A DNA stretch of 64,000 nucleotides from Streptomyces roseifaciens (GTDB lineage Bacteria > Actinomycetota > Actinomycetes > Streptomycetales > Streptomycetaceae), in contig NZ_LNBE01000003.1 in the NCBI RefSeq assembly GCF_001445655.1, positions 1,408,530 through 1,472,529 of the forward strand, in the 5' to 3' direction. A program made the translations under genes and the position numbers. The notes under the pieces are model-generated. The model saw only the letters and a program-made list of their open reading frames with translations. It was not told the DNA's origin and did not search any database. Each line of letters begins with the position of its first letter. Positions within the stretch are counted from its first letter, which is position 1. This document shows, piece after piece, positions 42,469 through 52,125 of the stretch.

Positions 42469-45400
42469 GTGGTGCTCGCGCGTGTCGAGTTCAAGGTGCT
42501 GGGGCCCCTCGCGGCCGTCGCCGACGGCCGCGTTCTCCCGCTCGGAGGGCCGAAGCAGCGGACCCTGCTCGCCATGCTCCTCGTCAACGCCAACACCGCC
42601 GTCTCCGCGGACCGGCTGTGCGACGCCGTCTGGGGCGAGGCCCCTCCGGCGTCGGCCCAGGCCAACCTCCGCAGCTACGCCGCCGTCCTGCGCAAGGTGC
42701 TCAGCCCCGCCTCCGGCCCGGAGGACGGCCGCGACCGCGGTGGCCCCGCGCCCGGCAGCGGCGAGGACCGGCTGAGCCAGGGCAACGGCGGCTACTGCCT
42801 GCGGGTGTTCCCCGGCGAGGTGGACCTGCACCGGTTCGAGGTCCTCGTCGCCCGCGGCCGCGTCGCCCTCGGAGCGGGCGAGCGCCGGGCGGCGGCCGAC
42901 GCCCTGCAGGAGGCGCTGGACCTGTGGCACGGCAGCCCGTTCGAAGGGGTGGCGCACCACGACGTCCTGCTCGGCGAGGTCGCGCGGCTCGAGGAGTCGA
43001 GGCTGGCCGCCTTCGAGGACTACGCCGAAGCCCGCCTCGCACTCGGCGAGCCCCGCGAGGTGGTGGGCCTCCTGCGCGCGGAGACCGCCCGCTACCCGCT
43101 GCGCGAGTCGCTGTGGGCCAAGCTGATGACCGCGCAGTACCGCTGTCACCACCCGGGCGACGCGCTGCAGTCCTACGCCCTCGCCCGCTCCGCCCTGCGC
43201 GACGAACTCGGCATCGAACCCGGCGACGAACTCCGCAGACTGCATCACGCGGTCCTCACCAGAGACCCGGAACTGGGCGCGCCCCCGCCCCCCGCGGCAC
43301 CCGCACAGCCCGCCCGCCCCGCGGACCTCTGGCAGCCGACCGTCCAAGTCCCCTCCGACGACTCCGACTTCGTCGGACGGAGCCGGCTGATCGAGCACGT
43401 GGCCGGGCTGCTCAGACCCGGGCCCGAACGGCCCCGCACCACGCCCTGCGCCGTGCCCGTCGCGATCCTCACCGGCCTGCCGGGCGTCGGCAAGACCGCC
43501 CTGGCCACCCGCCTCGCCCACCACCTGCGCAACGAGTTCCCCGACGGCCGGCTGTTCCTGCACCTCGACGGCACCCGCGGCCCCCAGCGCCCGCCCGGCG
43601 TCATCCTCGCGGACCTGCTCCTCAGCCTGGGCGTCGCCGGGTCCTCCATCCCCGAGGCCACGGAGGACCGGGCGGCGCTCTACCGCTCGCTGCTGGCCGA
43701 CCGCAAGGTGCTCGTGCTGCTCGACGACGCGCGCGACGAGGCCCAGATCCGCCTGCTGCTCCCCGGCACCCCGGGCAGCGCGGCCCTGGTCACCAGCCGG
43801 GCACGGCTGGCCGGGCTGACGGACGCGCGCCTGATCGACGTCGACCCCTTCGACGACGAGGAGTCGCAGGACCTGCTGCGGCGCATCGTCGGCCCGCAGC
43901 GGCTCGCGGCGGAGCCGGAGGCCACCGGGCGGATCCTCGCCGCCTGCGCCGGCCTGCCCCTGGCGCTGCGCGTCGCGGCGGCGCGGCTCGCCAGCCGCCC
44001 GGACTGGCAGGTCCGCAGGCTCGCCGACCGCCTCGCCGACGAGCGCGGCGTACTGGCCGAGCTCACCGTCGGGGACCTCGCCGTCCGCACCTGCGTCGCC
44101 GCCAGCTACCACGGCCTGGCACCCGACGCAGCCCGCGCCTTCCGCGCCGTCGGGCTGCTCCCTTCACCCGAGTTCCCCGGCTGGGCGCTCTCCGCCCTGC
44201 TCGACGCCGACGGCTCCGCGGCAACCGGCTCTGCGGGCGGCTCCGAAGGCGGCTCCGCGGCGGGCTCCTGCTCCTCCGCCGTCGTGGCGGCCGACCGCGC
44301 CACCGACGCGCTCATCGATGCCAACCTCGTACAGATCGAGTCGGTCGGCGCGCACGGGCAGCCGCGCTACCGCATGCACGACCTCCTGCACGCCTACGCG
44401 GCCGAGCGCGCCGGCGCCGACGAGCCCCGGTCGTGGCGCCGGGCCGCGGTCGCCCGGGTCCTGGACGGCTGGCTCGCGCGCGTGCGCACGGCAGGGGGCC
44501 AGCTCATCCGCAGAGGCACCGGCGGGCACCGGCCCGGCGAGGCGGGCGACCTCGTCGGATGGCTGGAGAGCGAGCGGACGAACCTCGTCACCGCCGTCGG
44601 GTTCGCCGCGGGCGCCGGATACGGCCCGCAGACCGCCGGGCTCGCCGCCGCCCTGGAGGACGTGTGCCACCTGCGGAACTGGTGGGACGAGTGGGAGCAG
44701 GTCGCCCGGGTCGCACTCGACCGTGCCACGGCGGACGGCGACCCCGTCGCCGCAGCCGTCGCCCAGGGCTCCCTCGCCCGGGCCTGCGCCGTACGGGGCC
44801 GGGTCGACGACGCGATGACCCGCTACGCTTCCGCCATCGAACAGCTGGACGCGCTGGGCGAGGAGCACCACGCCGCCCGCCTGCGCATCCACCGCAGCTT
44901 CGCGATCGCCGACCGGGGCATGGCCGGACTCGCCCACGACGACGCCGCCTCCGCCGCGGCCGTGATGAACCGGCTGGGCGACAAGCACGGCCAGGTCATG
45001 GCCCTGCGCAGCCTGGCCTTCGCGCTCGCCTGCCAGGAGCGCGAAGCCGAAGCCGTCGACGCCCTCGAACCGGCGGTCGCGACCGCCGAGCGCCTCGGGC
45101 ACCCGCTCGCCCTCGCCGACGTCCTGCAGCTGCTCGCCTGGGCGGAGATCGGCCACGGCCGCGCCGAACGGGCCGCCCGCCACCTGCACCGGGCCCTGGC
45201 CGAGTACCGGGCGGTGCGGCACCGCCCCGGCGAGGCGTACGCACTGCTGGCCCTGGGACGGATGCACACCGAGCTCGGCGGCCCCGGCCAGGCCGCTTGG
45301 GCGCTCGCCCCGCTCGACGAGGCCGCGGCCGTCTTCGCCGAACTCGGCGAACGCCGCGGCGAGGCGCTCACCGCCCTGTGGCTGGGCAGCACCCACGCCG

Positions 45401-45528
45401 CACTGGGGGACACCGGGCGGGCCGTGAGCCACCTCACCACCGCACTGAGCGGATTCCGCAGCCTGCGCATGCCGTTCTGGGCCGAACGCGCCCAGCAGGA
45501 GCTCGCAGGCCTCACACGGGATGCCTGA
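42469..45528 (+). CDS. Large SARP-family activator (OmpR-HTH + BTAD + NB-ARC + TPR)
   Basis: 1019 residues from GTG 42469 with GAAGGG 10 nt upstream. Residues 1-95 form an OmpR-like winged helix (LGPLAAVADGRVLPLGGPKQRTLLAMLL), 100-265 the bacterial transcriptional activation domain, and 336-343 a P-loop (GLPGVGKT) of an NB-ARC/AAA domain, followed by TPR-like helical repeats to the end. AfsR/DnrI-type activators with an NTPase switch on secondary-metabolite genes. The seven-gene isocyanide operon begins 144 bp downstream, with direct repeats of SARP operator spacing in between. It is therefore the pathway-specific activator by inference. Confidence 0.9.
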   Translation: MVLARVEFKVLGPLAAVADGRVLPLGGPKQRTLLAMLLVNANTAVSADRLCDAVWGEAPPASAQANLRSYAAVLRKVLSPASGPEDGRDRGGPAPGSGEDRLSQGNGGYCLRVFPGEVDLHRFEVLVARGRVALGAGERRAAADALQEALDLWHGSPFEGVAHHDVLLGEVARLEESRLAAFEDYAEARLALGEPREVVGLLRAETARYPLRESLWAKLMTAQYRCHHPGDALQSYALARSALRDELGIEPGDELRRLHHAVLTRDPELGAPPPPAAPAQPARPADLWQPTVQVPSDDSDFVGRSRLIEHVAGLLRPGPERPRTTPCAVPVAILTGLPGVGKTALATRLAHHLRNEFPDGRLFLHLDGTRGPQRPPGVILADLLLSLGVAGSSIPEATEDRAALYRSLLADRKVLVLLDDARDEAQIRLLLPGTPGSAALVTSRARLAGLTDARLIDVDPFDDEESQDLLRRIVGPQRLAAEPEATGRILAACAGLPLALRVAAARLASRPDWQVRRLADRLADERGVLAELTVGDLAVRTCVAASYHGLAPDAARAFRAVGLLPSPEFPGWALSALLDADGSAATGSAGGSEGGSAAGSCSSAVVAADRATDALIDANLVQIESVGAHGQPRYRMHDLLHAYAAERAGADEPRSWRRAAVARVLDGWLARVRTAGGQLIRRGTGGHRPGEAGDLVGWLESERTNLVTAVGFAAGAGYGPQTAGLAAALEDVCHLRNWWDEWEQVARVALDRATADGDPVAAAVAQGSLARACAVRGRVDDAMTRYASAIEQLDALGEEHHAARLRIHRSFAIADRGMAGLAHDDAASAAAVMNRLGDKHGQVMALRSLAFALACQEREAEAVDALEPAVATAERLGHPLALADVLQLLAWAEIGHGRAERAARHLHRALAEYRAVRHRPGEAYALLALGRMHTELGGPGQAAWALAPLDEAAAVFAELGERRGEALTALWLGSTHAALGDTGRAVSHLTTALSGFRSLRMPFWAERAQQELAGLTRDA

Positions 45529-45604
45529 CCCGCCGAACCCGGTGACCTGCGCCACGCCGTGACGGCGCGCGCCCCTGTCCGGACGCCCTTCAACGCCTCC
45601 CTTG

Positions 45605-45631
45605 TGCGCTTCTCATGCGCTTCTCATGCGC
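45605..45631 (+). promoter_or_regulatory. Probable SARP operator: two 11-bp direct repeats
   Basis: TGCGCTTCTCA is repeated exactly at 45605-45615 and 45616-45626, followed by a partial third copy TGCGC. An 11-bp period is one helical turn and is the known signature of SARP binding sites just upstream of -10 boxes. The array is 42 bp before the first operon start and directly downstream of the SARP gene. I do not assign a -10 box. Confidence 0.65.
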
Positions 45632-45672
45632 CCGCCCAGCACGGTGGTGAGCAGTCCACGAAGGGAGGCGCG

Positions 45673-46704
45673 GTGTCCGAACTGGCCGCACCCGATATCG
45701 AACTGGCCGCCGTAGAAGTCATCCGGGAGGTCCTGACCCACCAGCGCAGAATGCGGGAGGGCGGATGCACCGGGCGGGTCTGCCTGCGGTGTGTCAGACA
45801 TCACCTGGACGCGGTGCGCAGTGCCATGGAGGCCGGCCGGCGGATCGAATTCGTCCTTCCGGCCTTCCCCACGAAGTCCCCGAACCCGGCCAAGGTGCTC
45901 GGCCCCCTGCCGGACCTGGCCGAGGAACTCGCCCTGCGCTTCCTGAACTCGCTGTGCGAGCGCATCGGCGAGGTCCACCCGCCGGGGGCCGCCATCCTCA
46001 TCTGCTCCGACGGGCGGGTCTTCAACGACCTGCTCGGTGTGAGCGACGAGAACGTCACCGCCTACGCACGCGCACTCGACGCGATGATCAAGAGGATCGG
46101 CGCCACCCACCTCGAACAGTTCAGCCTCGACGACGTCTACCGCGGCGCCGGGCACGAGGACATGCGCAGCATGCTCTCCGCCGGCCACGCGCCGACGCCG
46201 GAAGAGCTGCGCGAGGAGGTACGGGCCGGGGGCGCCCCGCTCGCCATGTACCGGGGCATCACCCGCTTCATGCTGGAGGACCTGTCCGGCCCCGGCTACA
46301 CGGGCACCCGCTCCGCCCTGCAGCGCAAGTGCCGCGACCTCGCGTACCGCGTCATCCAGCGCAGCCGGGCGTGGGGAAACCTGCTGGACCAGCTCTTCCC
46401 CACGGCGATCCGCCTGTCCATCCACCCGCAGCCGTGCAGCACGGGAAAGATCGGCATCCTGCTCGCCGACACCCCCGACACGTGGCTGACGCCCTGGCAC
46501 AGCGTCGCGGTCGCCTCCGGCGGGCGCTTCACGCTCATGAAGCGCGCGGAGGCGGAGGAGGCCGGCGCCGAGCTCGTCCTCGCCGCGGGAATCCCCAGCC
46601 ACTACGTGCTGGAGCCGGCCGTCGAGCCCGCCGTCCCCCGGTCCGCCGCCGTTCCCGGGCCTCCGCCCGCGCACCGCGACCCCTGGAACCAGGCCTGCGC
46701 ATAA
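45673..46704 (+). CDS. Isocyanide (isonitrile) synthase, DIT1/PvcA family
   Basis: 343 residues from GTG 45673 with AAGGGAGG five bases upstream. The DIT1/PvcA pattern is clear: RRIEFVLPAFPTKSPNPAKVLG, GAAILICSDGRVFNDLLGV and a RLSIHPQPCSTGKIGI motif near the C-terminus. Members turn the amino group of an amino acid (Tyr or Trp, in characterised cases) into an isocyanide, taking the carbon from ribulose-5-phosphate. First gene of the operon. By the neighbouring HpaB-type hydroxylase and HpaD-type dioxygenase, tyrosine is the likely substrate. Cytoplasmic. Confidence 0.92.
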   Translation: MSELAAPDIELAAVEVIREVLTHQRRMREGGCTGRVCLRCVRHHLDAVRSAMEAGRRIEFVLPAFPTKSPNPAKVLGPLPDLAEELALRFLNSLCERIGEVHPPGAAILICSDGRVFNDLLGVSDENVTAYARALDAMIKRIGATHLEQFSLDDVYRGAGHEDMRSMLSAGHAPTPEELREEVRAGGAPLAMYRGITRFMLEDLSGPGYTGTRSALQRKCRDLAYRVIQRSRAWGNLLDQLFPTAIRLSIHPQPCSTGKIGILLADTPDTWLTPWHSVAVASGGRFTLMKRAEAEEAGAELVLAAGIPSHYVLEPAVEPAVPRSAAVPGPPPAHRDPWNQACA

Positions 46705-46764
46705 CCGCCCGGCGCACCTCCGGCGTATCCCCCTCATTCCTCTCACCCCCACAGGAGAGCTCCC

Positions 46765-47691
46765 ATGACCGCTGAGCACGTGACAGCCGAGCACGACGCG
46801 GACACCCCCCGCACGGCCGCAGCCGACGCGGCCACAGCCGTGGACGACGTCCTCACCGACCTCCGCTACGGCGTCGCGCCGATCGAACCCTTCGGCCTGG
46901 CGATACAGGCGCTGGAGCCGGGCCTGCACGTCCGCGACCTGCCCGTCGCACCGCTGCGCTCCCTCGTCCGCGAGCACCACCTCGTACTGCTGCGCGACTT
47001 CGACTCCTTCGACGGTCCGGACGAGCTCTCCGCCTACTGCGAGCGCTGGGGCGAGCCCAGCGTGTGGCCCTTCGGCACCGTGCTCGAACTCGTCGAGCAG
47101 GAGAAGCCCGAGGACCACATCTTCGACTCCAGCTACATGCCGATGCACTGGGACGGCATGTACCGCGAACAGATCCCGGAGTTCCAGGTCTTCCAGTGCG
47201 TGAACGCCCCCGGAGCGGAGAACGGCGGAGAGACGACCTTCTCGCACACCACCGCCGTGCTGGAGCGCACCGACCCGCGGACCGTCGGCCGGTGGTCGCA
47301 GGTGACCGGCACCTACCACCGCGCGATGGAGTTCTACAACAGCGTCACCGTCTCGCCGATCGTGACCGCCCACCCCGTCCACGGCGCCCCGGTCATCCGC
47401 TACAACGAGCCCACCGCCGCCGACGACGCCGGATTCGTCAACCACCCCGACCTGCAGTTCACGGGCCTGCCCGACGACGGGATCGCCGAGATGCACCGCA
47501 GCCTGCGGGCCGCGCTGTACGACCCGGCGCACTTCTACGCCCACAGCTGGCGGACGGGCGACATGGTGTTCGCCGACAACTACACGCTGCTGCACGGCCG
47601 GAACGCCTTCACCAGCGGCGCCCCGCGCCACCTGCGCCGCGTCCAGGTGCTCGGCACCCCGGCGCTGGACAACCCGGGGCTGGTGCGATGA
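46765..47691 (+). CDS. PvcB-like Fe(II)/2-oxoglutarate oxygenase (TauD family)
   Basis: 308 residues, ATG with ACAGGAGAGC. Facial triad His128-x-Asp130 (MHWDGMYR) and His277 (YTLLHGRNAF). PvcB-type enzymes desaturate or decarboxylate the isocyanide acid made by the synthase to a vinyl or acrylate isocyanide. It follows the synthase by 60 bp and its last bases overlap the next start (ATGA), so the first three steps form one coupled unit. Confidence 0.9.
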   Translation: MTAEHVTAEHDADTPRTAAADAATAVDDVLTDLRYGVAPIEPFGLAIQALEPGLHVRDLPVAPLRSLVREHHLVLLRDFDSFDGPDELSAYCERWGEPSVWPFGTVLELVEQEKPEDHIFDSSYMPMHWDGMYREQIPEFQVFQCVNAPGAENGGETTFSHTTAVLERTDPRTVGRWSQVTGTYHRAMEFYNSVTVSPIVTAHPVHGAPVIRYNEPTAADDAGFVNHPDLQFTGLPDDGIAEMHRSLRAALYDPAHFYAHSWRTGDMVFADNYTLLHGRNAFTSGAPRHLRRVQVLGTPALDNPGLVR

Positions 47692-49202
47692 CCACCACCG
47701 GCAGCCTGATGACGGGTGACGAGTACCTGGAGAGCCTGCGCGACGGCCGTCAGGTGTATCTGAACGGGGACCGCGTCAAGGACGTCACCCGCCACCCCGC
47801 CTTCCGCAACTCCGCGCTCTCGGTGGCCCGCCTCTACGACGCCCTGCACGACCCGGCAACCTCCGGCGTCCTCACCGGCGTCGACGAGGCCACGGGCATC
47901 CGTACGCACAAGTTCTTCAAGCCCAGCCGCTCGGCGGCCGAGCTGGTGGAGGCACGGGAGGCTATCGCCACCTGGGCGAGGATGAGCTACGGCTTCCTCG
48001 GGCGCACCCCCGAGTACAAGGCCTCCTTCATGGCCGGCCTCGGCGTCAACGCCGACTACTACGGCCCGTACGCCGCCAACGCCACCGCCTGGTACGCCGA
48101 GTTCGCCCGCAAGGCGCTCTACCTCAACCACGTCATCATCAACCCGCCCGTGGACCGCAAGCGGGCGATCCACGACATGGAGGACGTGTTCGTGCACGCC
48201 GTGCGCGAGACGGACGCGGGCGTCGTGGTCAGCGGGGCGAAGATGCTGGCGACGGGGTCGGCGATCACCAACGCGGGCTTCGTCGCCCCCGTCGGATCGG
48301 CGGCCCTCGCGCCCGGCAAGGCGGAGGCCTTCGCCCTGGTCTTCTTCGTCCGCATGGACAACCCGGGCGTGAAGCTCGTCTGCCGCACCCCCTACGCGCA
48401 GCACGCCACGAGCCCTTTCGACGCCCCGCTCAGCAGCCGCTTCGACGAGAACGACAGCGTGCTCCTGCTCGACGAGGCGCTGATCCCTTGGGAGGACGTC
48501 CTCGTTTACCGGGACGTCAAGCGCGCCACCGGCTTCTACGCCACGTCCGGCTTTCCGAACCTGTACAACTTCCAGTCCGGCGTCCGGCTGAGCGTGAAGC
48601 TGGAGCTCATGGCCGGGCTGCTCGCCCGCGGCACCCGGGCCAACGGCACCGACGGGTTCCGCGGGGTCCAGGCCGCCGTGGGCGAGGTCGTCACCATGCG
48701 GGACATGGTGTGGGCCCTGACCTCGGCCATGGCCCACGACCCCGAGCCGGGCAGCGGCGGCACGGTCGTGCCCCGCCTGGAGCACGCCTCCGCGATGCGG
48801 ATGTACAACGCCCAGGTGTGGGACCGCGTCCACGAGCTGTTCGAGACCACGCTCGGCGGAGCGCCCCTCGCCGTGCCCTCCAGCGCCCGCGACCTGGCCA
48901 ACCCCGAACTGCGGCCGCTCATCGACCGCTTCTACCGCGGCGCGGACACCTCCGCCCTCGACCGGATCAAACTCCTCAAGCTGGTGTGGGACGCCATCGG
49001 CACCGAGTTCGGCGGCCGGCACGAGCTGTACGAGCGCAACTACTCGGGCAACGGGGAGCAGGTCCGCCTCGACGCGCTCCGGTGGGCGACCGGGCGCGGC
49101 AGCCTCGCCCGCTACGAGGCGCTCGTACAGGACTGCCTCGACGACTACGACACCGACGGCTGGCGCCGGGGCCCCTGGCGCGACCCCGCCCACACCGACT
49201 GA
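47688..49202 (+). CDS. HpaB/PvcC-like FADH2-dependent aromatic monooxygenase
   Basis: 504 residues from ATG 47688 (4-bp overlap with the oxygenase). Matches the 4-hydroxyphenylacetate 3-monooxygenase large subunit: MTGDEYLESLRDGRQVYLNGDRVKDVTRHPAF at the start, YLNHVIINPPVDR, VVSGAKMLATGSAITNAGFVAPVG and FNLYNFQSGVR-like segments. The family hydroxylates the position ortho to a phenol to give a catechol, using reduced FAD from a separate reductase (the HpaC-like gene at the operon end). In Pseudomonas, PvcC follows PvcB in the same order. It is expected to make a 3,4-dihydroxyphenyl isocyanide. Confidence 0.9.
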   Translation: MTTTGSLMTGDEYLESLRDGRQVYLNGDRVKDVTRHPAFRNSALSVARLYDALHDPATSGVLTGVDEATGIRTHKFFKPSRSAAELVEAREAIATWARMSYGFLGRTPEYKASFMAGLGVNADYYGPYAANATAWYAEFARKALYLNHVIINPPVDRKRAIHDMEDVFVHAVRETDAGVVVSGAKMLATGSAITNAGFVAPVGSAALAPGKAEAFALVFFVRMDNPGVKLVCRTPYAQHATSPFDAPLSSRFDENDSVLLLDEALIPWEDVLVYRDVKRATGFYATSGFPNLYNFQSGVRLSVKLELMAGLLARGTRANGTDGFRGVQAAVGEVVTMRDMVWALTSAMAHDPEPGSGGTVVPRLEHASAMRMYNAQVWDRVHELFETTLGGAPLAVPSSARDLANPELRPLIDRFYRGADTSALDRIKLLKLVWDAIGTEFGGRHELYERNYSGNGEQVRLDALRWATGRGSLARYEALVQDCLDDYDTDGWRRGPWRDPAHTD

Positions 49203-49235
49203 CCCGCCCACACCGACCGAGAACGGAGCACGACC

Positions 49236-51140
49236 ATGTGCGGCATCACCGGCTGGGTCGCCTTCGGCCGCGACCTCACGGCCGAACAGCGGACCGTGGA
49301 CGCCATGACCGACACCCTGGCCCCGCGCGGGCCGGACGCCCGCGGCGTGTGGCTGGACACCCACGCCGCCCTGGGACACCGGCGGCTCGCCGTCATCGAC
49401 CTCGAGCACGGCACGCAGCCCATGCGCACCCCGGAGCCCGGCCCCGGGGACCGGCCCCGCGCCGTCATCTCCTACGGCGGCGAGATCTACAACTTCCGCG
49501 AGCTGCGCGAGGAACTCGTCCTCCTCGGGCACCGGTTCGCCACCCGCAGCGACACGGAAGTGGCCCTGCGCGCCTACCTGCAGTGGGGCACGGACTTCGC
49601 CCGCCGCCTCAACGGCATGTACTCCATCGCCATCTGGGACACCGCCCGCGAGGAGCTGCTCCTGGTACGGGACCGGCTCGGCGTCAAGCCGCTCTTCTAC
49701 CACCCCACGGCCGACGGCCTGCTCTTCGGCTCCGAGCCCAAGGCCGTCCTCGCCAACCCCCTGGCCGACGCCTCCGCCGGCGCGGAGGAGCTGTGCGACG
49801 CGCTGCTGTTCCTGCGCACCCCCGGGCGCGTGCCCTTCCGCGGCATGCGCGAACTGAAGCCTGGCCACCTGCTGCGGGCCGGCCGCGACGGGATCACCGA
49901 GGAGCGCTACTGGGCCCTGGAGTCCCGCCCGCACACCGACGACCTGCCCACCACCGTGGCCACCGTCCGCGAGCTGCTCGACGACATCGTCCCCCGGCAG
50001 ATGGTCGCGGACGTGCCCCTGGTCTCCCTGCTGTCCGGAGGGCTCGACTCCAGCACCGTCACCGCCCTCGCGGCCCGGGCGCGCGCCGCCGACGGCGACC
50101 GCCTGTCCACCTTCTCCGTCGACTTCGCCGGCCACACCGAGAACTTCCGGGCCGACGCCATCCGCCCCACCCCCGACGGGCCGTACGCCCTCGAAGTCGC
50201 CCGGCACGTAGGCAGTGACCACCACGCGATCGTCCTCGACCGCACCCGCCTGCTCGACCCGGCCGTCCGCCGCACCGTCCTCGGCGCCTGGGACCTGCCG
50301 TTCAACTTCGCCGACCTCGACGTCTCGCTGTACCTGCTCTTCGCCGCCGTCCGGCAGCACGCCACCGTGGCGCTCTCCGGAGAGGGCGCGGACGAGGTCT
50401 TCGGCGGCTACCTGTGGTTCTCCGACCCCGAGGCGCGCAAGGCCGAGACCTTCCCCTGGCTCAAGCTGGGCGCCCACCGCGGCCTCGATCCGCGGTCGCT
50501 GTTCCACCCCTGGTTCGTCGACGGGATCGACCTGGCGGAGTACGAGGCCGACCTCTACCGCACGGCGCTCGCCGAGGTCCCCGTCCTGGACGGTGAGAGT
50601 TCCGAGGACCGGCGGACCCGCGAACTGGGCTACCTGACGCTGACCCGCTGGCTGCCCATCCTGCTCGACAAGAAGGACCGCATGGGCATGGCCAGCGGCC
50701 TGGAGGGCCGGGTGCCGTTCTGCGACCACCGCCTCGTCGAGTACGTCTTCAACATCCCCTGGGAGATGAAGACCTTCAGCGGCCAGGAGAAGGCGCTGCT
50801 GCGGGAAGCCGCCTCCGGCCTCCTTCCGCAGTCGGTGCTGCGCCGCAAGAAGGCCGCCTACCCGTCCATCCAGGACCCCGCCTACGACCGGTCCCTCATC
50901 ACCGGCCTCGCCACCGCGGCGGGCGACGGGGACGCACCGCTCAGCCCGTTCCTCGACGGCGACGCGGTACGGCGGATGACTGCCAAGACGGCCACCGGCA
51001 GCCTGTCCGAGTTCGAACGGATCCTCGTGGAGTCCACGGTCCGGATGGACGACTGGATGCGCACGTACGACGTCGAGCTGACCGATGTGGCCGGGCCGAC
51101 CGATGCGGTCGGACCGGCCGATGTGAAGGGAACGCACTGA
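49236..51140 (+). CDS. Asparagine-synthetase-like amidotransferase
   Basis: 634 residues. Class II glutamine amidotransferase at the N-terminus with Cys2 (MCGITGW) as nucleophile, then a synthetase domain with the PP-loop SLLSGGLDSSTV and GEGADEVFGGYLWF. The domain order and length match AsnB. Natural-product AsnB homologues amidate acids or close lactams by adenylating a carboxylate. In this operon a carboxylate formed by ring cleavage or retained from tyrosine is the candidate acceptor. Its stop shares one base with the next start. Confidence 0.9.
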   Translation: MCGITGWVAFGRDLTAEQRTVDAMTDTLAPRGPDARGVWLDTHAALGHRRLAVIDLEHGTQPMRTPEPGPGDRPRAVISYGGEIYNFRELREELVLLGHRFATRSDTEVALRAYLQWGTDFARRLNGMYSIAIWDTAREELLLVRDRLGVKPLFYHPTADGLLFGSEPKAVLANPLADASAGAEELCDALLFLRTPGRVPFRGMRELKPGHLLRAGRDGITEERYWALESRPHTDDLPTTVATVRELLDDIVPRQMVADVPLVSLLSGGLDSSTVTALAARARAADGDRLSTFSVDFAGHTENFRADAIRPTPDGPYALEVARHVGSDHHAIVLDRTRLLDPAVRRTVLGAWDLPFNFADLDVSLYLLFAAVRQHATVALSGEGADEVFGGYLWFSDPEARKAETFPWLKLGAHRGLDPRSLFHPWFVDGIDLAEYEADLYRTALAEVPVLDGESSEDRRTRELGYLTLTRWLPILLDKKDRMGMASGLEGRVPFCDHRLVEYVFNIPWEMKTFSGQEKALLREAASGLLPQSVLRRKKAAYPSIQDPAYDRSLITGLATAAGDGDAPLSPFLDGDAVRRMTAKTATGSLSEFERILVESTVRMDDWMRTYDVELTDVAGPTDAVGPADVKGTH

Positions 51141-52114
51141 TGCACGCCATCGAGATCCGCGAGACCGGCGGACCCGAGGTCCAGCTCTACGTCGAGAAGC
51201 CCGACCCGGGGCAGCCCGGCGAAGGGCAGATCCTCGTCGAACTCGCCGCGGCCGGAGTGAACTTCATCGACCTCTACCGGCGCGAGGGCCGCTATCCGCT
51301 GCCCGTCCCCTGCGTGCCCGGCGAGGAGGGCTCCGGCATCGTCCTGGCCGCCGGCCCCGGGGTCACCCGCTTCGCGCCCGGCGACCGCGTCGCCTGGACG
51401 ACCGTGCTCGGCAGCTACGCCGAACGGGTCCTCGTACCCGAGGACAAGGCCATCGTCGTGCCCGACGCCATCGACCTGCGGACGGCCGGCGGCGTGCTCG
51501 TCCACGGCATGACCGCCCACTTCCTCGCCCACGACTCCTACCCGGCCCGGGAGGGCGAGACGGTCCTCGTCCACGCCGCCGCCGGCGGTGTCGGCCTCCT
51601 GCTCACCCAGATGCTCAAGCGGCGCGGCGTCCGCGTCATCGGCACGGTGTCCACGGAGGGGAAGGAGCGCACCGCCCGCGCCAACGGCGCCGACGAGGTC
51701 GTCCGCTACACCGGGACCGACGACCTGGCCGCCGAGGTCCGCGCGCTCACCGGCGGGGAGGGCGTCCACGCGGTCTACGACGGCGTCGGCGCCGCCACCT
51801 TCGACGCGAGCCTCGCCTCGCTGCGCACCCGCGGCACGCTGGTCCTCTTCGGGGGCGCCAGCGGCGCCGTGCCGCCCGTCGACGTGATGCGGCTGCTGTG
51901 GGGCGGCTCGCTGACTCTCACCCGGCCCTACCTGGAGCACTTCCGGGCCACCGTCGAGGAGTTCGAACGGCGGGCGGGCGAGGTGTTCCGGGGGATCGCC
52001 GACGGCACGCTGACGTTCACCGTCGCCGGCACCTACCCCCTCGCCGAGGCGCACCGCGCGCACACCGACCTGGCCTCCCGCCGCACCTCCGGAAAGCTCC
52101 TCCTCATCCCGTAA
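51140..52114 (+). CDS. NADPH quinone oxidoreductase / zinc-free MDR reductase
   Basis: 324 residues. The MDR fold shows VPGEEGSGIVLAAGPGV near the N-terminus and the nucleotide-binding VHAAAGGVGLLLTQM (AxxGxxG); the zinc-ligand Cys of alcohol dehydrogenases are absent. It reduces quinones or alpha,beta-unsaturated carbonyls with NADPH. Its one-base overlap with the AsnB gene shows that it belongs to the operon. It may reduce an enone or muconate-type intermediate from ring cleavage. Confidence 0.88.
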   Translation: MHAIEIRETGGPEVQLYVEKPDPGQPGEGQILVELAAAGVNFIDLYRREGRYPLPVPCVPGEEGSGIVLAAGPGVTRFAPGDRVAWTTVLGSYAERVLVPEDKAIVVPDAIDLRTAGGVLVHGMTAHFLAHDSYPAREGETVLVHAAAGGVGLLLTQMLKRRGVRVIGTVSTEGKERTARANGADEVVRYTGTDDLAAEVRALTGGEGVHAVYDGVGAATFDASLASLRTRGTLVLFGGASGAVPPVDVMRLLWGGSLTLTRPYLEHFRATVEEFERRAGEVFRGIADGTLTFTVAGTYPLAEAHRAHTDLASRRTSGKLLLIP

Positions 52115-52125
52115 AGGAGACGTCC

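Noticed and set aside
47580..51137. 1185-codon minus-strand ORF across the isocyanide operon
   Set aside because: It is the antisense of HpaB and AsnB genes with a Gly/Val/Arg-rich, non-protein-like composition.
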